Below are positions 1 through 6,687 of a stretch of DNA of 11,007 nt, in pieces (position 1 is the stretch's first letter; each line of letters begins with the position of its first letter). A program made the position numbers and the translations under genes. The notes below the pieces were generated by a model. That model worked only from the letters and a program-made list of their open reading frames with translations, did no database searches and was not told the DNA's origin. This stretch comes from Solobacterium sp. (GTDB lineage: Bacteria; Bacillota_I; Bacilli_A; Erysipelotrichales; Erysipelotrichaceae). Location of the stretch: positions 1-11,007 of the forward strand of contig JAEEHG010000262.1 in the NCBI GenBank assembly GCA_016280695.1, given 5' to 3'.

Positions 1-590
1 CTGTCAACCACTTCCATCTCATGCTTTCCGAACGCCGTCAGCCCGTATGTATCGACGCTGGCAGTCCGGCCGCGGTCATTGCTGAAAAGTTCATAGTATA
101 CCAGGTTCATCACCGGGAACCGGTTCTCCCGGAAGGCGAATTCCGCAGCCCGGATATAGACATCCGGATTCATGACCGTGCCGATGGTGTAAATGCCGGT
201 GGCGTTGATCTGCCGCAGGCAGCTGACAGCCAGCTTCACCATCAATTTTCCCATGTCCCTCGGATCCGCCTGCCGGCCCAGCAGCGCAATCAGGATGTGG
301 GCCTGGTGCTCTTTGGCCACGGTCACTGCTTCAGGCCACATGTAGTTGTATACCGCCCGTTCCTCGGCTTCCCCGCGCGGTACTCTGGCCGGCATGTAGG
401 AAACCGTGCACAGAATTCCGTCCCGGTCAAAAACCAGGCTCTCAGGATCCCTGGCCATGGCTTCGGAGACATCGATGCCCCAGTCATGCCGCAGGTCACG
501 GGCGAGTTTCTTCGGGTTGAATGAACGGTTTTTCAACAGTACCGAACTGACAAAGGGCCACTTCTTTTCTTCTTTCTTCTCGTTATCCAT
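1..590 (-). CDS. DUF4261 domain-containing protein (C-terminus outside the window)
   Basis: The first 196 codons are visible; the rest lies beyond position 1. The ATG at 588-590 is preceded by an AGGTGAGG ribosome binding site. After a charged Lys/Glu-rich start (residues 2-10) comes a segment (about 14-41) of the form VSSVLLKN...L..DL..DWGID, and near residues 181-196 the motif TYGLTAFGKHEMEV. From memory, both match the opening and closing blocks of the DUF4261 family, a soluble domain of unknown function in Bacillota and other bacteria. There is no signal peptide or obvious membrane helix, so it is probably cytoplasmic. It lies 86 bp downstream of the large repeat protein, separated by a terminator, so it is probably transcribed separately. 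The function is unknown and the family call has not been checked against a profile. Confidence 0.75.
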   Translation of the reverse strand, partial: MDNEKKEEKKWPFVSSVLLKNRSFNPKKLARDLRHDWGIDVSEAMARDPESLVFDRDGILCTVSYMPARVPRGEAEERAVYNYMWPEAVTVAKEHQAHILIALLGRQADPRDMGKLMVKLAVSCLRQINATGIYTIGTVMNPDVYIRAAEFAFRENRFPVMNLVYYELFSNDRGRTASVDTYGLTAFGKHEMEVVD

Positions 591-606
591 AGTGCCTCAC
601 CTGCAT

Positions 607-615
607 ATTGTACCA
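607..615 (-). promoter_or_regulatory. Possible extended -10 promoter for the DUF4261 gene
   Basis: On the minus strand the segment reads TGGTACAAT, an extended -10 (TGn plus TACAAT). It lies between the upstream terminator and the DUF4261 start codon, where an independent promoter would be needed. No convincing -35 hexamer is visible at 16-18 bp. The predicted transcript start would fall almost on the ribosome binding site, giving a very short leader, so confidence is low. Confidence 0.3.
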
Positions 616-624
616 TGCCGGAAC

Positions 625-651
625 AAAAACGCCCCGATCTTTCACGGGGCG
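625..651 (-). terminator. Intrinsic terminator after the 972-aa repeat protein gene
   Basis: A perfect 7-bp GC stem (CGCCCCG / CGGGGCG, 630-636 with 645-651) has an 8-nt loop and is followed on the minus strand by a run of five T (629-625). It begins about 26 bp after the stop codon at 677-679. This is a classic rho-independent terminator, and it separates the repeat protein gene from the DUF4261 gene. Confidence 0.9.
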
Positions 652-676
652 CTTTCCGATAAAATGCTTTTTCTGT

Positions 677-3595
677 TTACTTGTCAGCAGTATTCGGAAC
701 ACCTGCCGGCAGGCCTGCCTTCAGGTCTTCCAGGGCCTTGGTGATATCATCAAGTTCCTTCAGGGCCTTGGTCAGTTCGTCGCCTTCCAGTGCGCCCTTG
801 GCAACCAGGTCTTCCAGCGCCTTCAACCGGTCACCCAGGGCATTGTACTTCGCCTTGGCGGTTTCATCAGCCTTGTCGAAGTCTGCCTTCATGCCGTCAA
901 ACAGCGAACGGGTTGTGCCGGTCCGGTTCTTGAACAGGTCGAAGCTCGGCAGGGCCATGCCCTTGAGTGCTTCCAGATCCTTGGAAATGTCATCGATTTC
1001 CTGCAGCGCCTTGGTCAGTTCGTCACCTTCCAGATTACCCTTGGCAACCAGGTCTTCCAGCGCCTTCAGCCGGTCACCCAGGGCGTTGTACTTCGCCTTG
1101 GTGTCCGCATCGGCATTTTCCATATCGGCCGCCATGCCGTCGAACAGCGAACGGGCGGTGCCGGTCCGGTTCTTGAACAGGTCGAAGCTCGGCAGGGTCA
1201 TGCCCTTGAGGGCCTCGAGATCCTTGGAGATATCATCGAGTTCCTTCAGTGCCTTGGTCAGTTCATCGCCTTCCAGATTACCCTTGGCAATCAGGTCTTC
1301 CAGGGCCTTCAGGCGTGCCCCCAGGTCATCGTAGGCCTTCTTCGTGGCTTCATCCGCCTTGTCGAAGTCAGCGGCCAGACCGTCGAACAGTGACCGCAGG
1401 TCACCGGTATTCTTCCGGAACAGATCGAAGTCCGGAACATCACCTTCCGGCTTCACCGGCTCGGAGAACTTCGGGAACAGGTTCTTGGAGCCGAGGCTGA
1501 AGTGGATGTTGCTGATCTTGTTGTTCAGATCCGGATCTGTGAACCAGCCTTCGAAGCTGCGGCCCGGAATCGTAGCTTCCGGCAGTTCCACGTTCTGGTA
1601 GAACTTGTAGCTTGTCGGCGCATCGGTGATCGTCGCCTCTTCCGGCAGGTTGTAGTTGAGCTTGTACGGGATTGCCCAGAACGGCAGCGACGCAACTGCC
1701 AGCGCTCCGCAGATCCATGGCAGCTTGCTCTTCTTCTTTGGTTCTTCAGGAGCTATTACGGCCGCCTTGGCCGGTTCCGGCTTGACTGCTTCCTTGACAG
1801 CCGGCGCAGCTGCGGCCAGCGGCAGGATACCCGGCAGGGCCCCGTCCTTGGCCTGTTTCAGGAAGTCGCCCAGCTTGAAACGCAGCGGTTCGGCATCGGT
1901 AAAGGCCTTCTTGCCGTAGAAGTGATCCTTGAACCAGTCAAGCAGTCCCTTCTTCGCGTCCTTGTCGTCCGCCCCGTCAACAGCCTTCTGCAGCAGGCCG
2001 GCACCCTTGTCCGGATCGCTCAGGACAGTATCGAGGTCATCCAGGGCAAAACTGCCGGACTTGGTGTTGTGCAGTGCCTTGACTGCGTTGCCCAGCGCCA
2101 GCTTGCTGGCTTCCGCCTTCTCCGGCGCATCCTTGAACCCGTCAAACAGCTTCCAGAGACCGTCGGTGATTTCATCCGGGGTACCCTTGGCCAGCAGTTT
2201 CTTTCCATCCCAGGCAAACAGGTTCTTCAGTTTGTCCCAGAGCCCGCTGCCCAACAGCCCGGCCAGGCCGATCCCCGCCAGCGGCAGGACGCTTCCGGCC
2301 GCCTTTTCAGCTTCAGCCGGTGCCTCTGCTTCATCGATGGTACGCTTCAGCAGGCCCGCGATCCTGTTCCGCAGCGGCTCGGTGTCCGCATACGTCGGGG
2401 TGGCGTCCTTCAGGCCGCGCAGCCCGGTATAGTAATCCCGGTCAAACCACTTGATGAGATCGGTTGCCTCATCGCCTTCCGGCAGGGCGCGCAGGATATC
2501 TTCGCCTTCTTTGTCCTTGTTGAACAGCAGTTTCCAGAGATCGCCGAATTCGAATTTGCCGTAACCGCCCAGCAACGCCGCCTTGACGGCATTGCCCAGG
2601 GCCAGCCTGTTCACGTCAGCCTTGTCACCGGCTTCCGGGAACCCTTCAAACAGTTCAAAGAGGCCTTCGGTAATGTCATCTGCCCGGCCTTCCGCGACCA
2701 GCTTGTCGCCATCCATGCGGAACAGCTTCTTCAGTCTGTCCCAGAGTCCGGCTGTACCGGCTGCCAGTCCGGCCACCCCGGCGCCTACAGCCCCGAAGTC
2801 AATCGCCTTTTCATCAGCCCCGGCCTTCAGGTCGTCCAGCAGGGCTTTCAGCCGCTGCCGCAGCGGCGCACTCTTCGCATAGGCGTCATCAGCGCCCGCA
2901 ACGCCGTCCAGGCCCGGATAGTAGTCCGTCAGGAACCAGCGGCAGAGTTCTTCATTTTCCGCTTTCTCTTCCGGCTTTGAACCGGCCAGGAACCGCTTCA
3001 GGATTTCTTCACCCTGGTGTTCCGGGTTGTTCAGCAGCACATCGAGTTCATCCAGCTCGATGCCTTCTTCTTCGCCGGTCCGGCTCAGCACCGTGACGGC
3101 CTTTTCCAGAACTTCGCTGCTTGGTCCGGCCAGTTCCGGTTCGTCCCTGAAGCCGCCGAACAGCTTCATCAGCCCGTTTTTTATGTCTGCCTCACGGCCG
3201 GCAAGGAATGCCTTGCCGTTCTTGAATGAGAACATCCTGCCGAAGATGTCCTTCAGGCCGCCGCCCAGGCCCATGAGCCCGGCGCCGACCAGTCCCGCGG
3301 CTGCCTTGGCAAGTGTGCCAGCCTTGTCCGTCATGCCGTCAAACCCTTCCTTCAGGTCATCCAGCAGGTCAACTTCCTCGCCCTGGGTCCGCTTCAAATT
3401 ATCCAGGATCCCGGCGCGCAGATTCTCTTCCGCCTTGACCATGACGAATTCGGGACTGTAGTACCAGTCCGTAACCGGAATGGCAGGTCCGCCCTCCACG
3501 GCCCGGAAAACACCCCGGAACAGTTTTCCGGAAGCGTTTTCAGGATCTGCCTTTTCCTCGATGAAAATGAGTTTCAGCAATTCTTCAATTGTCAT
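677..3595 (-). CDS. Large repeat-built, single-pass membrane protein of unknown function with an InlB-like B-repeat
   Basis: A protein of 972 residues that I cannot assign to a named family. The ATG at 3593-3595 has a strong GGGGAGG ribosome binding site. Visible layout: residues 1-72 resemble the second half of a repeat. Three copies of a roughly 140-residue unit follow at about 113-257, 283-421 and 451-584, each opening GL.D.LKNLF-like, then an I..GL..LF.GF motif, a W/F-rich D.YY or DHFY motif, and closing PLR.....LLK. A Gly/Ala-rich hydrophobic stretch precedes each copy (about 95-112, 265-284, 434-452). After a Pro/Ala/Lys linker with KKKSK (620-624) there is one clear membrane helix (625-644). 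Next comes a domain at 644-710 with GRSFEGWFTDPDLNNKI, typical of Listeria-Bacteroides (InlB B-type) repeats. Last are three 81-residue Leu/Lys/Asp-rich helical repeats (722-964). There is no signal peptide or LPXTG. The positive-inside rule suggests the large repeats are cytoplasmic and the B-repeat and helical repeats are outside; that is inference. It is monocistronic between two terminators. Confidence 0.9.
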   Translation of the reverse strand: MTIEELLKLIFIEEKADPENASGKLFRGVFRAVEGGPAIPVTDWYYSPEFVMVKAEENLRAGILDNLKRTQGEEVDLLDDLKEGFDGMTDKAGTLAKAAAGLVGAGLMGLGGGLKDIFGRMFSFKNGKAFLAGREADIKNGLMKLFGGFRDEPELAGPSSEVLEKAVTVLSRTGEEEGIELDELDVLLNNPEHQGEEILKRFLAGSKPEEKAENEELCRWFLTDYYPGLDGVAGADDAYAKSAPLRQRLKALLDDLKAGADEKAIDFGAVGAGVAGLAAGTAGLWDRLKKLFRMDGDKLVAEGRADDITEGLFELFEGFPEAGDKADVNRLALGNAVKAALLGGYGKFEFGDLWKLLFNKDKEGEDILRALPEGDEATDLIKWFDRDYYTGLRGLKDATPTYADTEPLRNRIAGLLKRTIDEAEAPAEAEKAAGSVLPLAGIGLAGLLGSGLWDKLKNLFAWDGKKLLAKGTPDEITDGLWKLFDGFKDAPEKAEASKLALGNAVKALHNTKSGSFALDDLDTVLSDPDKGAGLLQKAVDGADDKDAKKGLLDWFKDHFYGKKAFTDAEPLRFKLGDFLKQAKDGALPGILPLAAAAPAVKEAVKPEPAKAAVIAPEEPKKKSKLPWICGALAVASLPFWAIPYKLNYNLPEEATITDAPTSYKFYQNVELPEATIPGRSFEGWFTDPDLNNKISNIHFSLGSKNLFPKFSEPVKPEGDVPDFDLFRKNTGDLRSLFDGLAADFDKADEATKKAYDDLGARLKALEDLIAKGNLEGDELTKALKELDDISKDLEALKGMTLPSFDLFKNRTGTARSLFDGMAADMENADADTKAKYNALGDRLKALEDLVAKGNLEGDELTKALQEIDDISKDLEALKGMALPSFDLFKNRTGTTRSLFDGMKADFDKADETAKAKYNALGDRLKALEDLVAKGALEGDELTKALKELDDITKALEDLKAGLPAGVPNTADK
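704..1432 (-). repeat. Three tandem 243-bp in-frame repeats
   Basis: The 3' end of the large repeat protein gene consists of three consecutive 243-bp units (1432-1190, 1189-947, 946-704). Each encodes 81 residues beginning [S/D]FDLF.[K/N].TG..RSLFDG and containing RLKALEDL.AKG.LEGDELTKAL. Copies two and three are about four-fifths identical in protein and share long runs of identical bases. The predicted structure is helical, possibly a coiled coil. The first copy (FRKNTGDLRSLFDG) is the most diverged. Confidence 0.93.
1844..3259 (-). repeat. Three diverged ~140-residue protein repeats
   Basis: Residues 113-257, 283-421 and 451-584 of the large repeat protein align with one another. Shared landmarks are GL.D.L..LF at the start, D.IT.GL..LF.GF in copies two and three (DIKNGLMKLFGGF in copy one), LALGNAVKA in copies two and three, then a W..D.YY-like block and an EPLR....LLK block. 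Copies two and three are clearly closest to each other. The repeats are evident in protein and much weaker in DNA, so they are older than the 243-bp units downstream. Confidence 0.85.
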
Positions 3596-3623
3596 ATTAT
3601 GCCTCCCCTGAATCTCTGTTTTT

Positions 3624-3653
3624 ATTATAGCTTGACTATTTCATCGCGCACAA
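3624..3653 (-). promoter_or_regulatory. Promoter of the 972-aa repeat protein gene
   Basis: On the minus strand a consensus -10 TATAAT lies at 3629-3624, about 30 bp before the start codon. The best -35 match is weak (TTGTGC, 3653-3648, 18-bp spacer). It lies directly after the terminator of the dipeptidase gene, as expected for a separate transcription unit. Confidence 0.5.
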
Positions 3654-3680
3654 AAAAATGAGCGGCCGCAGCCGCTCAAT
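3652..3680 (-). terminator. Intrinsic terminator after the C69 dipeptidase gene
   Basis: An 8-bp stem TGAGCGGC / GCCGCTCA (3659-3666 with 3671-3678) has a 4-nt loop and is followed on the minus strand by seven T (3658-3652). It starts about 12 bp after the stop codon at 3691-3693. This is a textbook rho-independent terminator. Confidence 0.95.
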
Positions 3681-3690
3681 GCAGGAATTT

Positions 3691-5187
3691 TTATCTGTCG
3701 TTTTCGGGGCCGTACTGGTCTTCACGCCAGAAGTCATCGGCGAAGAACGCCGCCATCCCGCGGGCCCACTCGATGGCTTTTTCCGCCTGGCGGATCGTGT
3801 AGTCGCTGAGATAGTTCTTCGCGGCTTCCTCGTCCTTCTCCTTCAGCTTCCTGTAGGTGTCTTCAACGGCTTCACTTTCCTCAGCCCACTGCGCTTCGAT
3901 CAGTTTGATGGAAGCCTCCAGGGCCCGGTGCGTCATCGGCCAGTTGTACTCATACGGCAGCTGTACGGTCTTGATCGCAAACCACGCCTTGTCCGGCGCG
4001 AACTCCTGCTCTTCCGGGTCCCATTTGAAATGCGAAGCCTGGGCCTGGCGGACGGTATTCCACTCATAGCCGGCCGGCATCTTCTTCAGGGCCAGGGCAT
4101 ACCACGGCACATACGGGTTTGTGCAGGGTTTCGGACCGGTCCGCAGCACCTTGAACAGGTTCAGGTCGTCATTGAAGACGAAGACGGAACTCTCGACGGT
4201 GACGTTGTTGCAGATGGACGGTGTATCAAAGTTCCGGTGCGGGGTGATCGTGCCGCCCTTGGTCATGTCATACTTTGTATCCTGGCCATGGCTGCGCAGG
4301 ATAGCCTTGACATCTTCCGGGCTGAACTTCCGGTCGGCCTTCCGGGAGAAGATGCGGATCTCTTCCGGCGCGAACTCAATGCCGGTCAGCCGCTTCCAGG
4401 CATCGGTTGCCCGGGTCAGGTTGACATACATCAGTTCCGGTTCCGGTGCCTGATAGGCTTTGGCAAAGTCAAAGTCGGAATAATCCCCTTCCTTCGCCGG
4501 GGTATACCAGCCCTGTTCAATAGCGAAGGTGATCAGGTCAGGTGAGGCGTAATAGTTGTCCGGGTCATCAAACTTCACTTCGTGAATCGTATAGTGATTC
4601 GGCATGTAGTAGACATGATCATCCGGGACCCGCTTTGCCGCGCAGCGGAAGCCCCTGGCCACCTGGACCACCCAGGCTTCTTCCTTGTCCGCGATCTGGT
4701 ACGAACGGGAAGATGTATAGCCGTACTTTTCAACCAGTTCCGCCGCGATTTTCACGCCTTCCCTGGCGTTGTGGGCCCGCTCGGCAATCAGCCGCCGCAG
4801 GGCATAGCCGACATTGTAGTCTTTCCAGTTGTCATGCTCGGCCCCGGTCGCGTCCCGGCTCTCCCGGCAGGCATTGGTCGCGATGGCCACGCCGCATTCA
4901 TTGATGAACGTATCGGCGAAGGAAATGCCGCCCGGGCATTTGACATCCGTCCAGAGATATCCCAGGGTCTCCTCCACCTGCGGAATGACGGCCAGGCCGT
5001 CTTCAAAGGTAACCATCTCGCCGGGTTCATGGTGCATATGCGGAACGATATGGGCCTGGGCAATGGCATGATCATCGTCTTCGTTGTGCCCCATGATCAC
5101 CTTGCCGGTTGTTGAAGCGTTTTTGCCGATAATGATGGTGCTGCAGGATCCGCGCTGCAGATCCCTGTAATTATAGTAAACTGACAT
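3691..5187 (-). CDS. C69 family dipeptidase (PepD-like, N-terminal nucleophile hydrolase)
   Basis: A 498-residue protein of peptidase family C69 (formerly U34), the group of lactobacillal PepD-type dipeptidases that cleave a broad range of dipeptides. In this family a short propeptide is removed autocatalytically to expose an N-terminal cysteine nucleophile. The expected block is present: CSTIIIGKNAS with Cys15 as likely nucleophile, then GHNEDDDH (33-40), and CGVAIATNACRES (98-110). The first 14 residues are hydrophilic, so this looks like a short propeptide and not a secretion signal; a cytoplasmic location is inferred. The start at 5185-5187 is chosen for its GGAGG ribosome binding site 7 bp upstream and because it puts Cys15 near the N-terminus; the reading frame extends 24 codons further upstream without support. 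It stands alone between a promoter with an operator-like palindrome and a terminator. Likely role: peptide use for nutrition. Confidence 0.93.
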   Translation of the reverse strand: MSVYYNYRDLQRGSCSTIIIGKNASTTGKVIMGHNEDDDHAIAQAHIVPHMHHEPGEMVTFEDGLAVIPQVEETLGYLWTDVKCPGGISFADTFINECGVAIATNACRESRDATGAEHDNWKDYNVGYALRRLIAERAHNAREGVKIAAELVEKYGYTSSRSYQIADKEEAWVVQVARGFRCAAKRVPDDHVYYMPNHYTIHEVKFDDPDNYYASPDLITFAIEQGWYTPAKEGDYSDFDFAKAYQAPEPELMYVNLTRATDAWKRLTGIEFAPEEIRIFSRKADRKFSPEDVKAILRSHGQDTKYDMTKGGTITPHRNFDTPSICNNVTVESSVFVFNDDLNLFKVLRTGPKPCTNPYVPWYALALKKMPAGYEWNTVRQAQASHFKWDPEEQEFAPDKAWFAIKTVQLPYEYNWPMTHRALEASIKLIEAQWAEESEAVEDTYRKLKEKDEEAAKNYLSDYTIRQAEKAIEWARGMAAFFADDFWREDQYGPENDR

Positions 5188-5211
5188 ACACGTGCCTCCA
5201 TTACTGATTTC

Positions 5212-5220
5212 ATTATAGCA
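5212..5220 (-). promoter_or_regulatory. Extended -10 promoter of the C69 dipeptidase gene
   Basis: The minus strand reads TGCTATAAT, a perfect -10 hexamer with the TGn extension, 25 bp before the start codon. No good -35 is seen; that region is occupied by the palindrome at 5228-5241. Extended -10 promoters can work without a strong -35 box. Confidence 0.65.
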
Positions 5221-5227
5221 CCCATGC

Positions 5228-5241
5228 TGTAAGCGCTTACG
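5228..5241. promoter_or_regulatory. cre-like / LacI-family operator in the dipeptidase promoter
   Basis: The segment TGTAAGCGCTTACG contains a perfect 12-bp palindrome GTAAGCGCTTAC (5229-5240) and fits the catabolite-responsive element consensus TGWAANCGNTNWCA at 13 of 14 positions. It is centred about 20 bp upstream of the -10 box, over the -35 region, where binding of CcpA or another LacI-family regulator would block RNA polymerase. The regulator is not encoded in this window, so the identity of the binding protein is inferred. Confidence 0.65.
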
Positions 5242-5257
5242 GAAAATGCACGCGGAC

Positions 5258-5284
5258 AAAAAACACTCTGCAGAAAACAGAGTG
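5258..5284 (-). terminator. Intrinsic terminator at the end of the rpsP operon
   Basis: A 7-bp stem CACTCTG / CAGAGTG (5264-5270 with 5278-5284) with a 7-nt loop is followed on the minus strand by six T (5263-5258). It begins 9 bp after the stop of the NimA-like gene. It ends the seven-gene unit that begins at rpsP. Confidence 0.9.
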
Positions 5285-5293
5285 CTGCGGTCA

Positions 5294-5785
5294 TTACGCT
5301 TCCTGGCGGGCCCGGGTCAGTTCAATGGCTTCCTTGCCGGTCATGTGTTCAATGGTGATCTCAAAGCAGGCCAGGCCTTTGAATTCCCGCTCGATTTCCT
5401 TCTTTACCCCTTCGGCATTGTCCCAGTACTTCATGCCGAAGATGTAGGCGGAGGAACGGATCTCTTCGGGATCCTCAATGATGCGGACCCGGCCGAAGAC
5501 CATGACGCTGCGGAAATATGTCGTCAGTTCCTCGGCAATGACATCATCCTTGTCGATGACCGTGAACGCAACCTTGTCATCCCGGACCATGCAGTCGTAC
5601 TTGTAACCGGACCTGGCCCCGTGGAAGAAGATTCTGCCGTCGCTGTACACATAGTTGATCGGAACGGCATAAGGATACCCGTCATCGCCGTTCAGGCCCA
5701 GGATCCCCTGCTTTCCTCGTTTCAGGATTTCAATTGTCTCCGCGTCAGGCAGCTGCTGTTTTTTTCTTCTCATTGGTCTGAACAT
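5294..5785 (-). CDS. Pyridoxamine 5'-phosphate oxidase family protein, NimA-like flavin-binding protein
   Basis: A 163-residue protein of the FMN-binding split-barrel superfamily, closest in appearance to the NimA / 5-nitroimidazole-resistance-related group. Visible landmarks are the MRRKK start (5-9), GILGLNGDDGYPYAVPINYVY (27-47), FFHGARSGYKYD (53-64), a V.F.VIDKDDV strand (72-82), and TTYFRSVMVFGRVRI (88-102), the usual flavin-contacting edge of the barrel. The length is normal for the group. Members bind FMN or related flavins and reduce small molecules, but the natural substrate is usually unknown; nitroimidazole resistance should not be assumed. The start at 5783-5785 has an AGGAGAGG site upstream and lies inside the end of the preceding gene (16-bp overlap), so translation is probably coupled. 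It is the last gene of the rpsP operon. Confidence 0.88.
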   Translation of the reverse strand: MFRPMRRKKQQLPDAETIEILKRGKQGILGLNGDDGYPYAVPINYVYSDGRIFFHGARSGYKYDCMVRDDKVAFTVIDKDDVIAEELTTYFRSVMVFGRVRIIEDPEEIRSSAYIFGMKYWDNAEGVKKEIEREFKGLACFEITIEHMTGKEAIELTRARQEA

Positions 5786-6687
5786 TGTGTGTCCTCTCCT
5801 TTCAGCACCATATCATAGAATTCGTTTTCTTCCAGGGGCATGATGCCGTAGCGGCCCCCGTCATAATAGAATACTTTATCCGCCGGCAGCACCGCGCGCA
5901 GCCGGGCAAACGGCAGATAGCCGTAGGTCTGTTTCTGCTGCGGGTCAACCAGGCGCACCTGCCAGTTTTCGATGTAGGTGGACGGCACCCCGGTTTTCAG
6001 GTCATAAAAGCGCAGCGGGATCATCGGCTTCTGCGGGAACAGGGTTGTTTCCCCGGCCCGCAGGTCATACACCCCGGTATGCACACCGGTTTCGTTGTTG
6101 CGCAGGATCTCCGGCTCAGCCACCCGGGCCTCCACACTCTGCAGGCGATGCATCCAGTCCCGGAACACATCGGGATCGGTCCCGGCCCAGAACTGCTCGG
6201 CCTCCTGCACCCCGGCAGTCAGCGAATGCATCGCGCAGGACATGATGAGGCTGCCGGTCTCCTCGTTGATCACATTGCGCATGAGATGGTGCAGGACCCG
6301 CAGGTTGAAGACTTCATAGTCCTTCTGCAGACGGTCAAGGGAAGCCGCCCGGACTTCTGTGCCGCCAAGGAAGATGCGGCACATCCGCTGTGCGCACACC
6401 TGCCTGGTCATGGCAAAGACCGCGGCGATTTCCTCCCGGCTGGCCGGCAGGGCCAGATTGAGGAATACCGAACGCGGTTTGTCCGGCTTGCGGCGCACCC
6501 GGATGCCCCGGCCCAGATGTTCCGGCAGATAGGCCACAAAACCATGGCGGCTGGTCTCATTGGGAATCAGCTGCTCATGATAAAGACGCCCGTGCCCCAT
6601 GCCGGGCAGCAGGAACAGCTCATCCGGCAGAAAGCGGGCCAGCGGCCTGACCTGGCGCAGTTCAACGTCGACGGCGGGGTTTGGCAT
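5770..6687 (-). CDS. Uncharacterised soluble protein, possibly DUF4299-like
   Basis: A 305-residue protein I do not firmly recognise. From memory the overall pattern, with LPASREEI (80-87), CAMHSLTAG (151-159), a GVYDL block (205-209), a central basic/aromatic part and a closing VFYYDGGRYGIMPLEENEF (272-290), recalls the DUF4299 family of Bacillota, but I cannot check this. It has no signal peptide and no membrane helix, is rich in Arg and aromatic residues, and is probably cytoplasmic. The start ATG at 6685-6687 is preceded by AAGGA at 8 bp spacing and lies 26 bp inside the end of the CPBP gene; its own end overlaps the NimA-like gene by 16 bp. The double overlap implies co-translation with both neighbours. 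No function can be inferred. Confidence 0.85.
   Translation of the reverse strand: MPNPAVDVELRQVRPLARFLPDELFLLPGMGHGRLYHEQLIPNETSRHGFVAYLPEHLGRGIRVRRKPDKPRSVFLNLALPASREEIAAVFAMTRQVCAQRMCRIFLGGTEVRAASLDRLQKDYEVFNLRVLHHLMRNVINEETGSLIMSCAMHSLTAGVQEAEQFWAGTDPDVFRDWMHRLQSVEARVAEPEILRNNETGVHTGVYDLRAGETTLFPQKPMIPLRFYDLKTGVPSTYIENWQVRLVDPQQKQTYGYLPFARLRAVLPADKVFYYDGGRYGIMPLEENEFYDMVLKGEDTQCSDQ

Noticed and set aside
704..1432. CRISPR-like or satellite array suggested by regular 243-bp spacing
   Set aside because: The units are directly adjacent without spacers, keep an open reading frame, and encode a conserved protein repeat.
1502..2980. Long open frame on the plus strand (492 codons) opposite the 972-aa repeat gene
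   Set aside because: It mirrors the repeats of the minus-strand gene, has no ribosome binding site, and results from the scarcity of TTA, CTA and TCA codons in GC-rich coding DNA.
5188..5259. Longer N-terminus for the C69 dipeptidase (24 extra codons)
   Set aside because: It would run through the promoter and ribosome binding site and move the Cys nucleophile far from the N-terminus.
5294..5785. Nitroimidazole resistance gene (nim)
   Set aside because: Only family resemblance is seen; NimA-like split-barrel proteins are widespread and most are not shown to confer resistance.
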